DNA of 64,000 nucleotides from Monarcha castaneiventris obscurior (taxonomy: Eukaryota > Chordata > Aves > Passeriformes > Monarchidae), in assembly GCA_026261815.1 (NCBI GenBank), contig JAMPIT010000230.1:6695001-6759000 (forward strand). Reading direction: 5' to 3'. The notes beneath the pieces were generated by a model, which made no database searches, was not told the DNA's origin, and was given only the letters and a program-made list of their open reading frames with translations. Numbering within the stretch: the first letter of the stretch is position 1; every line of letters starts with the position of its first letter. This document shows, piece by piece, positions 13,184-25,524 of this stretch. A program made the translations under genes and the position numbers.

Positions 13184-16100
13184 AGCAGCATGCAAATTTT
13201 AAGAACATCAGGCTGGCCATTTCAACAGGGGAGTTCTGTCTGGACCTGGATTCTGGCTATGAAAGTGGCCATCAGCAGATGTTCAGGGAGAGAGCATCAG
13301 AAAACTGTTCCAGTGAGAGGCAAGACACTGTTTAAAAACCTAGAGTTAGAGGCTGCGTCTGGACTGTGATGTCTGAAAAGTATCAATTCCCCTGCAGGGC
13401 TCACTTATTCTTTTGGTTTCCATGAGACTCTTCAAAGCCCTAGTGACAGGCAGGTAAATAAATATTATCTGCTTTTAACAGGCAGAAGAAAGTGTGTTAT
13501 ATAATGTGTGCCAGATGTTGTGAAAACTAAGCAATTAACAGACCTAGCAGTGGTCTATGTGCCACTTGTGTATCTCATTTTGCCTTAAAGATCTTACAGT
13601 CTAGACAGATGGCACAAAATACTCCAGCAGAACAGAAGAGTGTCTAGCCTGACACTTGGAAAAGTTTTTGGCTTTTTGGTTTTTTTGGGGTTTTTTTTAA
13701 TACAGGAGTACTGACTTCTTTTGTCTTCTATTTTAATGCATTAGGCCTTCTGGTTCCCAGTATCTGATACAACCCTATTAGATCAAAATGCTTCCCTTTT
13801 TTTCTCTTACTTTCTCAGGATATTACCTTTCCACCATAAAATAGTCAAACTTTTTTTTAAGCCATGAGCAGATTAACTGTTTTACAGACCAGAAACCATG
13901 GCTGTCTCCACCACAGTCCAATTACTTCATCAGTAAAGTGAATATATTATTTTCTTACTCTTCAGTCATAAGTTCTAAGGTATAAAAGAGCCAAATACTA
14001 GAATTTTGTCTGGGCTGGAAATCAGGTTTCAACGTATGTAATCTTTCTAACTTTGAACAGCAATTTTTGCTTTCAGTTAATTTAAAGGCAGACTTCTGGG
14101 ATCTAAATGCCAAGGAGATTTAGGTAGGGTAGGGTATTTTGTACTCAAATGAGGAAAGTAATGCAAACATGTAGAGGTTATATCCAACACAGGAGCATTT
14201 CTCATGCTAATGAAAATTTCTTACTTTATGCACAAACAATATTTTCAAGCTGAATATATATAAAAAAAGGAAACTGACAAAGTTTTACTGTTTTTGAATG
14301 ACTGTAAAATTTCTGACTTTTCCTGTCCAGTGGGCAAACATAACATACTTCTAATTTAATTATTTGAAAGAATTTGCCAGTGTTTCCAAGCAGATGAATC
14401 TTCTTGAAAGAACAAAACCTTTAGTTTAAGCTCTAGAGATGAAGCTTTTGGAACTGTATTAGCATGTGATAAAAGAGATCAAGAACACACCTTTTATAGT
14501 CCCCACATTGACCTGTGTCATCTGCTCTCCCATAGAAGTGCTCAGGTTTTTTTCTGCATTGCTTCACCAGTTTTAGGTGAGTAGAGTCTTTTCAATACAC
14601 CTGAGGATTAATTAATACTATCAGTATAGGATAACTTCTAGTGTTTATAATTGTGCACTACAGGTCTACCACTTTCTGGAAAGACAATTTATCCTATCAA
14701 AGAGCACAGTGCACCCAACTGTAGCAGTACTCATGAAAAATGTCAAGGGCTATGAGAGTTGCCTGCTGTTGCTTGTATTCAGCTTTCCATGTGACAATTA
14801 CTAGCAACCATAACTGTAAACCTCATTGCAAAAATAACTACTACTTACATATGGATTGAGAAAAAAAAAGTATCTGAATGTGTATTTCCAGCTAAGCAAC
14901 AAAATACTGACTGGCATCTTCATTACACCTATATTTGCTATAAAGATTCCAGAATTTCAAATTCAAGCAAAACCTATTCTATTCAGTTAAACAAGGAAGC
15001 AAGGCTCCCACTTTGGTAAGGGATAAAAGATATTCATCACATGCTCTTCACAACACAACAGCCTCCCTCAGTAGGAGCCTCTCATGGCAGAAAAATAACT
15101 GTAGATAACATTTAAACTGTATATTAAATAACTGTACAGTAGATAACTGCAGATTAACATGCTTGTGCCTTCCCTGTTTCACTCACAAGAAGTTTCCATT
15201 CTGCAGAGGATGACTTTAAGAAAATGATACATCAGTTCCTTCATTTTGTGAGCAGTAGTGGTCATTCTGTCACCTGATTAGAATCACATTTGACAGCCCT
15301 GGATAAAAGGCATAACATTTTATTATCAGCAAGCATCACCTGCTTGAACTGCACCTATTTTTAGCCACTTGTGCTATTAATCAGCAGCATGGATCCCCAC
15401 CAGGGTAACAAGCCCAAGCCCCTGGCACTTGCCAAACAAGAAATGAAACAGAAAGCACAGCATGAGCAAACTGAAGGTGACAGCCATAGCACAGGAGACA
15501 AAACAGACCGTGAGAGAGCCCTGCTTTACAGAACAAGCAGGACTCAAACCCTTCATGTTTACCCTCCCTGTAATAACTGTGCACAAGTGATCAGAAGCCA
15601 AAGCAAAAAAACTGGTACAAAAGTAAAAATTAGCCAATCCAAAAAGAGTAGTCTGGAGGAGTGCTAAATTGAAGTAAGAGCATTATTCAGTTCTTTGGGA
15701 GAAAGGACAAGCACCCAGGAATCTGAAACCAAGAATCAAACTGTCAATCTGTAAGAAACCTAAGTGCTACAGCAGATTTTATTATTTTTAAGAAATGCTT
15801 TAAAAGTTACTTTGCTTTTACTTCTTAGTGAATGAAAAAAATTTCAAAACTCATTTTACTATCAGGTAAAAAACTTCACTGAAGATCTTGTCTCCATCTT
15901 GCAGCTGCATTAGCTCCAGACTTTCCTGCACACTGGATGCATTTCATGGCACACACTGCAAACTGAGATAAACACACAGCAGAAAAATGGAAGATTTTTA
16001 CTGGAACTCTTATTTCTAGTAATTCTTTTCTTCATTAATAACCAAAATGCAAGCAATCTTGTATTGGCATTGCTTGCACCTTATAATTTTCCTCATGAAC

Positions 16101-17484
16101 TTCTAAAATGAAAATTTAAAGAGATTTTCCTTGCCTTGTACAGTTTGCTCCTAACTAGTCCTTCCAGACAGTATATTACTTGAATGAAACAAAGCCACAT
16201 GCTAAGAATAGCAGAAACAGAACACTGAGGATGATAAATAATACACGCAGTATGAGCACAAGTCAGGAAGAGTCTTACCATAGGCTTCCGTCTTAAACTA
16301 AATTTACACTTTACATTTTCCAGTCACCTTGGCATGAAAGAAGGCTTTCAAAAGAAAAAAATCCAGTGTAAACTTTTTCATAAACAAAATGTTTAAAGCT
16401 CATCTTGATTTGATTAATCCATATAGTTTTCTAGTGCGCAAGAAGTTAGGTACCATAGACTCAACTACTTTTTCATGCCAAGAGGAAAAATTACTATATA
16501 AATAAATAAAGAGGTAAGTTCTCTGCTCTGCCAGAGAAAGAAATGCTTAATGAATCCAAGGCTATTTAAAATATTTACACCCTAAGTAAAACTTCACCAG
16601 TCACCCTAGTAAGTTCTTAAATTGCCAGGTGGCAATGCCTCTGGCTGCACACATCTTTTCCTCTAGAAAAAACAGGATGTAGAGGGCATGTTTGCCATCT
16701 TAATTTGCTAGGAATGTCTTTATAAGTTCTTTGATGCTAGATTGTGCACTGGAATTCTGATAAATTACCCCAACTTGTGCACTTTGTTAGCATGTAGGTG
16801 TAGTGCTCCCAAATCCCAAGCTGGGCAGTAATACCTGCATTTGATTATAACAGTTTTTATCCATAAGAAGGAGGGTCAACATATCTGAAAGAGATAACAG
16901 GATATCTAGGACTGAGAGGCCTTCTGAGTCTGTGGCTACTGTATTACTGAGCACCAGTCTGGGAAAGCCAGAAAGGTAATTTGCACTGAATTATCAGCAG
17001 TGCACGTAAGTGCAATAGCTTCAGTTCTCCTACTGTTCTCACAGCCTGGCTGAAGTCAGCACTGGACTGAAGACCAGATGGCTAATCCCAAAGCCAGAAA
17101 AGACGAAGGAAGTACTGTGAAGAACATGTCATAATTTCCATTAATGTGTAGAAATTCCAGTATAGAGAAGGACACAGTAACAGTGATCCCCTTTCTAGCA
17201 TGTCTTAGAGAATATACATATTAATTATACATTAGCATTCCTATAAATTTAATTTCCAGGTATTCATTAAATCAAACTTCTAAAAGCTGGAGCAGTAGAT
17301 GTGACCATGCAATCTTAAATAAAGTCTTATTCACTGAAGAGATGCTGAGAGAGAGATCGGTGGGAAAATGGTCTTAAAGTAAGTAATTAAAAAACTATCC
17401 CAGTGTACGTGTCAAAGGCAGCAATTTAAAAATAGGTGTTTTCCATCTTGAAGTGCCAAAGGCTGCCATGAACGACTTGGTCCA
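13184..17484. other. AT-rich noncoding DNA, no gene recognised
   Basis: Nothing here is recognisable as a gene, RNA or mobile element. The 98-codon frame at 15371-15667 is lysine- and glutamine-rich but shows no known domain, and another frame is open antisense to it. Confidence 0.5.
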
Positions 17485-18035
17485 TCTCACAAAGAAGGAT
17501 AATGGTGTCCTGTGCTACATGTGAGGAGTGTTGCCAGTAGTTTGAAGGGATGATCCTTCCCCTCTGCTCAGCACTGGTGAGACCACACCTGGACTCCTGC
17601 ACATGGATATATGGGAGCCCAATGAGGGATTGATCACAAGGATGATCAAGAGACTGGAGAATCTCTCCTGTGAGGAAAACTGGGACAGCTGGGACTGATA
17701 AGCCTGGAGGAGGCTTGGGGGAGACCTTATGCATCAATATCTGAAGGGAGAGTGCAAAGATGGAGCCAGGCTCTTCTCAGTGGTGCCCAGTGACAGGACC
17801 AGGGGCAAAGTGGACAAACTGAAACACAGGAGGTTCCCTCTAAACATCAGGAAACACTTTCACCATGAGGATGGCAGCACTGGCACAGCTGGCCCAGAGA
17901 GATTGTGACATCTCTGTTAGAGGCAATCAAAACCCAACTGGGCACAGTCCTGGGTGTGAGGAGGCCCTCTTTGAGCTTCTGGGTTGGACATGAGGACCTC
18001 CAGAGCTCATTGCCAACCTCAACCACACTGTGAAA
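17485..18035 (+). mobile_element. CR1 LINE fragment, sense on plus
   Basis: The sequence follows the end of CR1 ORF2 and the 3' untranslated region in order. Recognisable stretches include GAGTGTTGCCAG, GTGAGACCACACCTGGA, TCTTCTCAGTGGTGCCCAGTG and CCAGAGCTCATTGCCAACCTC. It is clearly decayed by substitutions and small deletions. It is 5' truncated, as most CR1 copies are, and the terminal ATTCTGTG repeats are degraded. CR1 is the dominant LINE family of birds. Confidence 0.85.
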
Positions 18036-18243
18036 AAAAGGCTAAGTCACCAGTTAAGCTGAACTCAAAGAACATCACTTTACTTCTGAGTGCCCACACA
18101 GAGTGTGGGTGTGTAACAAATGTGGCACAACAAATCCTCTTTAAATTCACACTTTTAATAATTCAGGTTATCTTGTTTATGTAGGCACATGCAGAAAAAA
18201 ACCCTAAGCAGCAATATTCTCATATTTGGGAAATGTGTTTTTA

Positions 18244-18246
<3 letters not shown>

Positions 18247-18289
<43 letters not shown>
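18247..18289. repeat. Uninterrupted 43-bp poly-T tract
   Basis: A pure run of 43 T residues is flanked by TTACTC and AAGATAAAG. No retrotransposed gene or SINE body is visible next to it on the minus strand, so it looks like an expanded mononucleotide repeat and not a tail of a recognisable element. Exact length is prone to sequencing error. Confidence 0.9.
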
Positions 18290-18294
<5 letters not shown>

Positions 18295-19651
18295 AAAGAA
18301 ATCAAATTATCTGCAACTGTAGCAGATCCTGAGCAACAGCAGCTGAAGAGGCCCTTGCCACTTAACCTATAGGACTGTACCCTTTGCTAAGAGCAGCAGA
18401 AGATTGAGAGCCTGGCACTGCTTCAAGCTGACCTTGAGCTGGGAATTAATTTTCAGGAGTTCATTCTTTCCCCTCATTGTACTTTAACAAATGTTAAGCT
18501 TTCCTTCTGCAAGGACTGTTATTTCTGCAAAGCTGGTGTGCAGTTACACTTGGGTGGCTCATTGTGTTATTCCAGTCTGGAGATAAAAGTGCAAAGAACA
18601 CTTTCTGAACAAAATATCTGTCTAAAAGTTTAACTAGATTCCTAACTACATCAGAATAATTATTCTACAAATTGGGAAAGCAGAGCAGTTTTGTACTTTT
18701 ATTTTAAAAATACCAAAGAGCACATGATTGTATGCATTCCTTAAAAATATCTTCTACCTGAAGCTATAAGCTACAAGAACTTAACAAAAGCAAAATGAAA
18801 GGCATGTGCCAGCTAGTGCAAGAGATCATCAGCAAAGACCTTAACTAGGTAAATGTTGCAACAACAATACAACAAAATCACGGTAAATACTCATTATTTG
18901 CTAATCTGTTTTATTTAAAATGGGTGTATATGTCAATAAAAGACCTTCATTATTTATAGATGGAAACATAATTTTCCAGTTGAAAGCATTTCTTCAGCTT
19001 TTCTTTATATCAATTAATATAAATTTTCCTAACTCACTTTCAGTAATGAGAAGGCAAAGGTACATAACTAAAAGCCTGTCACTATTTCAATTTTAAGACT
19101 GCTCAAGGAGAAAGGACATGACACTTAGGGGGATTCCAAGTTGTCAGCAGTGCCTTCTTTTCACAGCTAAGTCCTTGCCAAACCATTTCAAGGCAAGCTT
19201 GCTATTTTGCACATCACTAACACCCACCCATCCTTCACATTTCCCTCCACTACTGCCCTTTTGTATTATACATCAAAGCACAGACCTCTTAAGTAGCATG
19301 ATGGAAAAAAAAAAGGGACACTAATGTTACTTACATTCCATCACACTGTTACTCCTTGCTTTTACTTGTCACTCCCTTTGAATCCCCTATTGGTGTGACA
19401 CATTGGGATGTGGATATACTACAGATGCAGCATGATTCACATGGCTCCACTTTCAGCACAGAAATGCTTTTAGGAGATACCCAAGTTCATTGACTCAGTG
19501 CTTCTCACTAGGAGGCTATTTTAACAATGGTTTTCTTGGCTTTCTCATGCCATTTTCCCTGCATCCCTGCTCTGAAGTCAAGGACTGTGTTCTTAAAGAG
19601 CTGTGGGCACTGGGCTGAAGTAATGCATGCTGGATTGTTGCCTTCATTCTG
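18290..19651. other. Noncoding DNA between the poly-T tract and the next CR1
   Basis: AT-rich sequence with only short chance open frames. I see no gene or element. Confidence 0.5.
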
Positions 19652-19782
19652 CCTTCAAATACCCTGAGTTGGAAGGGACCCACAAGGATCACTGAAGTCC
19701 AATTCCTGGCCCTGCACAGGACAGCCACATAAATCACACTGTGTGCCTGAGAACATTGTCCAAATAACTGAAAACAACCTTC
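19652..19782 (-). mobile_element. CR1 LINE 3' fragment, antisense on plus
   Basis: The stretch beginning CCTGAGTTGGAAGGGACCCA and continuing TGGCCCTGCACAGGACA and GTGCCTGAGAACATTGTCCAA is the reverse complement of the 3' part of a CR1 subfamily. It ends about 130 bases in, so only a short 3' end was inserted or kept. Confidence 0.8.
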
Positions 19783-20984
19783 TAGGTGTGAGGAAACCAG
19801 AGCAACCTAACCAGGATAAAGCAGTAATAAGAGATAAAAGGATGGAGGGCAAAATAAAAATAATCCTAATAGTTTTAGACAATAATAATATGTAATTAAG
19901 GATTTTAAAAACACGCTGTTGAAAAATGTTGAAAATGTTTAGAGCTGGTGGAAATTGTGACTAGATCTCATGACCTCTTGAACTCCTGACACCTGAAAAG
20001 TTAATTGAGTTATTTGGGCCCCATTACCAGCTCCAGCTACTTTCATTTTCTAAGAAAAAATACCTGTCCTGGATCAAATCTTTCTATGACACAAGAATAT
20101 AGTAGCTCCTTGATGATGAGTAGCCTTGAGGAGCTAATACTGTGGCTCTGTCTGAGGAAGAAAGAGGACATAATTATCTGCAGAGACAGAGAGAAGAAAA
20201 GAAACACTGGAAAATAACAACTCCATGAGCATTTAACACTGGCATAGAGTGGCATGATCACAGCCCTGACTGTTCATTCCTTCCTCTTTCACCTCTGGCT
20301 AGCTTTGGCTGGGTTTAGGTCTCCCAGCCTGCAGAAGACAGGGCAGGACAAGGACAGCACAGCAGCAGAACTGATGGCCAGCTCAGGAGAAGGCAGATCC
20401 ATCAGGCAGCTTTTTTGGCATCAGGGGAATCGTCTCCTACCTTAAAATGTGCATGAAACTACGCTGTTAATACTTATATGTTGCCAGAAATGAAGAGTAC
20501 TATTTTGTTCTGTAGTTCATTTCCTATAAAACCTTGGAATTATGTAGGATGAATATTCAGATGTATTATTCCAAGTACTTGACTGCAGGTTGTGGCCAAA
20601 CTAAAAGTGAAGCCCAACTGTATTCTGTGCAAATTGCCCTCTCTACTGAAAGCACTCTGCCTTCCTGCTGCTTTGCATTGTCATTACTCTCTGTAGTTTT
20701 GTCAAGTTTGCCACTGAATATAAAGAATATAGGCTTCCATGCTAAAGCAAACATACATATACTCTGTAAAGCGATATGAATTTTGCTGTTTCGAATAACT
20801 GAGGACAAATCTGGCTCCCAGTTTCTTAAAAAAGTTTGTCTAGAACTCCCTGAAAGCTCCCTGGCTCAAACAGTAACTTGTCGACAGTTTCAGAGTTGAA
20901 AATTTTTTGAGAGATAAAAAATACTTTAAGCTACAGTACACAGGCAAAAATCAGAGTAATACAAGGAGGCTTTGAGACAAACAT

Positions 20985-21290
20985 GAAGTTGGAGAGAGAC
21001 TTTTAACAAGGACATGTAGTGACAGGACAAGGGGGAAAGGTTTCCAACTGAAAGGGCAGGTTTAGATTAGATATTACAAAGAAATTCTGAACTGTGCAGG
21101 TGGTGAGACACAGGATGAGGCTGCCCAGAGGAGCTGAGGATGCCCCATCCCTGGAAGTGTTCAAGGTCAGGCCGGATGGGGCTTTGAGCAAACTGGACAA
21201 GTTAAAGATGTTCCTCCCCATGGCAGGGGGGCTAGAACTAGATGATCCTTAAGGTCCCCTCCAATCCAAACCATTCCACAATTCCAGGGT
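20985..21290 (+). mobile_element. CR1 LINE 3' fragment, sense on plus
   Basis: This matches the last 300 or so bases of CR1: TTTAGATTAGATATTA, GGATGCCCCATCCCTGGAAG, CCATGGCAGGGGGGC, then AGGTCCCCTCCAATCCAAAC followed by a decayed 3' repeat. It is 5' truncated and about 1.2 kb from an oppositely oriented CR1 fragment. Confidence 0.88.
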
Positions 21291-24200
21291 AATAACTAGT
21301 GCAGCCAACCCATCAAACTTTATTGCCAGCAATGAAATATGATGTAACGTAAAATAACACAATATCAGTTTCCAACAATAAGCTTCCACTGCTCAAGATT
21401 ATGGAAGAAATCTGTAAAACATGATTTATATTAGATTAAAAAATGGATCCTGACTTAGGAAGCATCTCATAATATTTACAGTTTTTTGCAATACTGAGGC
21501 AATACTATTGATGTTATTTCTACTGTTGTATTTATTAGAACAAAATTTCTAAATTCCTAAGATATCAGGGCGTGTCTCTGTTCCATTTCTGTTTGAAAAT
21601 TATGATTAAAAATTATTTCATGGACAAGTAGGTTATAATGTAAAGAATGTATTTGAATAGCATTCTAAAATGTAAACACTAAAAGTTGTATGAGCAATGG
21701 GAAAAGTAACTGGACATTGAATAACTACAGCAACATAAAAAGAATTCAAGATTAGAGGGACAAGCATTGAATGAAACAGAATGACAGAATGAATTACAGC
21801 CTAGGCCTCAATTTTTACTAAAATGCTAAATTAAATTTTAAAATTGTCCCACTGTTTTTGACAAAATTAAACACTATTCCAATTCTAGAAACGTGAGTAA
21901 ACAACTGAGAGTGGCAGTATTAGCACATTTATAACCCTCAAACATTCCAGGGCGCAGACAGAAGAAATTCCTTTTTGTCCCTTCTGATTCACCTCAGCTC
22001 TAGTCCAGATCAGTTTGCTTTAAAAGCTGTTCAGTAACCAAATGTGACGGTCCCAAATTGCAAGATGACTGATAACTGCTTCCTGCAGGAGGTCAGTGGT
22101 TCAACTCATCCCTGTATTTCCATTAAATTCAACAACTAAATATCACACATCCACAAGAAAAATTTAAAGGAAAGAGAAACACGTCACCTGATTTGAGATA
22201 CAGCGAAACAGGAGACAGAGATGGCTTAAAGCTGTGATTCTGAGAGATACTAAATAGCACTGTATCACAATACCTTTAGTAAGTGATAATACAAGACACA
22301 GAAAGTATGTTCAGAGAATGAAGAATACATTTTTCTCCTGGGATGCTTGTAAATATTTAAAGTTAGAGAAAAGACACAGTAATTTATTGGTGGTTGTCAG
22401 AGGAACAGAGGAGGAAATTTTCTCACCAGTAAATCACTGCTCTTTCTGCCAAGAAGTAATCAGTTATTCCACACTGCTACATCTCAGCTGCTCTGACTTG
22501 TCACTGTGATGTATCTCCACTTTGAAAAAAGTTTCTAAATACAAAATTTATAATGCTTCATAATTAGTGCAGTTAAATCCTTAAGCTCTCATGCAGAGTT
22601 AGTAGTGTAGCTCAGTGGAAACAAATATAATTGGCCAAATTCTATCCCAACATACTTTATGCAGAATGCAAATCAAAGTAGTCACTCAGGCCCTGTGATG
22701 ATGAAAGGGGACAGTGCAAACCAGAAAACTGAATCCTTTGGGATGGGACAGGTAAGGAGGACTGAGAGCATCTGGTAGATGGTCTCTAGGACAACAGAAC
22801 TTCATCCAGAGCTCAAAATGAGAGGTGAGAAATCCCAGATGACTTCACTTCAGAAGCAACTGGTATATATCATCTTAGTTAAAATCTCTGTTTTCAAAGC
22901 TGGCAGCTCTGCTCCAGGCTATATAAAAAAATTAGCTACTTAGGGAAAAAAAACAAAAGAAAAAAATAACATGAATTAAACCTAACATGCTGTCATGGAA
23001 AGAGAAGCAAAATATTCTGGCAAAGCAATCAAAAAGAAAGAATTTAGATTCTTGGTCTAAAACTTTTCTAGATTTTTCTACATTTTAAAGTAGAAAAATA
23101 AAATTATAATCGAGTTTCACTTAATATTAATGAAAATTTCTTATTCACATTAATAAATCTAATCATAAGCATAACAAAACAATTATCATCCTCAAAGGAA
23201 AATTCCCCTTCAAGATGATAGCATTTTTTTACACTTGAAACACCAGCTTTTTTATGTTCAAACTTTTGCTAGAACTATATTCCAACTCACTTCCATTCAA
23301 AAACCTCACAGATTATATTAGCCTTTTTTACTTCGACCATTTTGTCTGTATCAGGCTTTTCCAACCTACAGCAATTAATATAATTCTACTCAAATAGTAC
23401 ACACCTACTGTTTCCTACTTTTTCCAGTTATCAGCAGATTTGGAGATTTAGAACCACACTAGTTCAGGGCAGAGCATCATCTCATTAATTTATAATTTAA
23501 TCTTTCAAAGCATGTCCCATTCATCACTCTTTAGTTAGCATTAGTATCTCATGAAAAACATCATTTTCTATTACTATAATGCAGTAATTAAACAAAAAAA
23601 CCCATAGACCAACATGCTCAATTTGTGTAAATGGTCTTAAAAAGTCTTCCTAGTGTTGAAATGAGTTGAAATTTTCCACTTTTCTTGATGCCTATAAACT
23701 TGGATTTGGGTAGAACTGCCCTCCAAACTCAGGGAGTTAATCAGTGTCCTCTGCCCCACAGCAGAGGACACTGGTTATTTATTTCAGAGCTGATTTACTT
23801 AAACATTATAAACTAGATAATAAAGAAGCTTCAATGCAGGAGTTTTCTTAGGAATCACATCTGTTTCCTGTTGCTTTAGAAAACTTTTGTTACCCTTAAT
23901 TTTCCTCCCCTCAGGAAAGAGAGAATTACAAAATATTTCTCAATATTAGTAAAGCCCAAACGGTAGAATTACCACTATTGTGAAAAAATGCTTTTATTAA
24001 CATGCTTCTTATGAAGTTTATTTGACGTTAGTGCAAACTAAGATTAGAATAACAAAATTTAGGCCTTAAATGGTATTTGCCAACAGAGAGGTTAGATGAA
24101 CAGGAATTCACCTCTCCTTCTAGATATTATGACTAGGGAACAAAATCTTAGACTTATGCTGCTAGGTTCCAAAAAACATGTTATGGTCAAATAAGTAAAT

Positions 24201-25450
24201 CCAGAAAAAACAGTGAAATGATTCAGCTTGCTCTCCAGCTGGAGGAGGGGAGTGTGTAAGACAGAAGGCTTAAAAATTCTTTAGCATGGAAAACATAAAT
24301 ACGAAGAACTAAGTTCACCATCCTGTCAACACACAAGAACACTTTTTTAAAAGAATGACTCATAAAATTCTAGAAATTAGCACCCGAAAATGTGATATAA
24401 TCTTTGATTTAGCACTCCCTGAGCTGAAAATTTCTTAAGGCTGGAAAAGTAAAGTAGAGAAATGTGACTGTGTGCTTGCCCTATTCTTTTGTACTCTTTT
24501 AGGTAAATGCTACAGGCCACCAATGCTACAGGTAAATGCTAAATGCAAGAGAATATAGGGGCTGTGTGGGTCCTGAGTGTGGCCTAGAACTGCTCTTATC
24601 AGGTTCATTGGAAAGTACTGATGTTCCACACTTAAAAATAGGACCAAGGTTAAACTGAAGAAAATATTAGCCAAAAATAGACACAGGAGTTCCGTGGGAT
24701 ATTCAGTTCCAAGTTCTATTTCTATAGAGCACATGGGTATGGATGATCAGCTGGCTACAGATCTTGTAGTGGAGGGATTTATATTTTAATTACAAGAAAT
24801 ACTCAGTAGGGTAACCAAAGTATTCTGGAAATAATTCTAAATCCTTTGCTTAAAATGCAAACATTGCTAATTTTCCTGTGATGAATTTGACTAAAAAAGG
24901 CATATTCTCACAAAGGATGGAGCAGCTGTGAAGGGTGACCAGCAGACACAGCAGACACAGAAGTCAATAGCTACTCACTTCACTCTAAGTTAACTCCCCA
25001 CATCAGCTGAAAAGGCCTCTGGCTTTGACAGATCATATTGACTGTAATGGGAGCTTAGGTAACTAATTCATTATAGGCACCTACATGGACACATTTAAAC
25101 ATGGGTGTCATAATCTGAAGCTAAAACCAGCCACACTTAATTCAAATGTGCCTTGACTATTCACATTTAAGTAATGCATATTATAATGCTTTTATGATTT
25201 TATTATCTTCCAGCCAGGCTTGAATTGCTGACCCCATTTAGCTTTCCAGTTAATAGCTGTTTGATGATTTGCCAAAACCACGATCATGTGTACAGATTGT
25301 TCTTTGCTGAATTGATTGATTCAGGACTTATTTTCAAGATCATGTCTGCCCCATTTGCAGATGTTCTGTTCTCCTTAATAAGGACAAGAAAATTGACAAG
25401 ACTTGCTAGAAAATTCATATCACTTCTCTTCTGTTATTCCAGTCTGCAGC
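21291..25450. other. AT-rich noncoding DNA, no gene recognised
   Basis: No gene, RNA or mobile element is seen. There is a short local duplication of AGGTAAATGCTA near 24502-24541. Confidence 0.5.
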
Positions 25451-25524
25451 TTGTCTGAAAACTTGCTGCTTCTATTTTGTCTGAAAACTTGCTGCTTCTA
25501 TTTTTTTTTTTTTTTTTTTTTTTT
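25451..25524. repeat. Two tandem 26-bp units followed by a T24 tract
   Basis: Units at 25451-25476 and 25477-25502 are identical, beginning TTGTCTGAAAACTTGC. The second unit runs directly into 24 T residues (25501-25524). A perfect tandem copy beside a homopolymer suggests recent replication slippage. Confidence 0.9.

Noticed and set aside
15371..15667. Lysine-rich 98-codon frame that could pass for a small basic nuclear protein
   Set aside because: I could not match it to a known protein, it has no promoter or polyadenylation context, and antisense frames of similar length overlap it.
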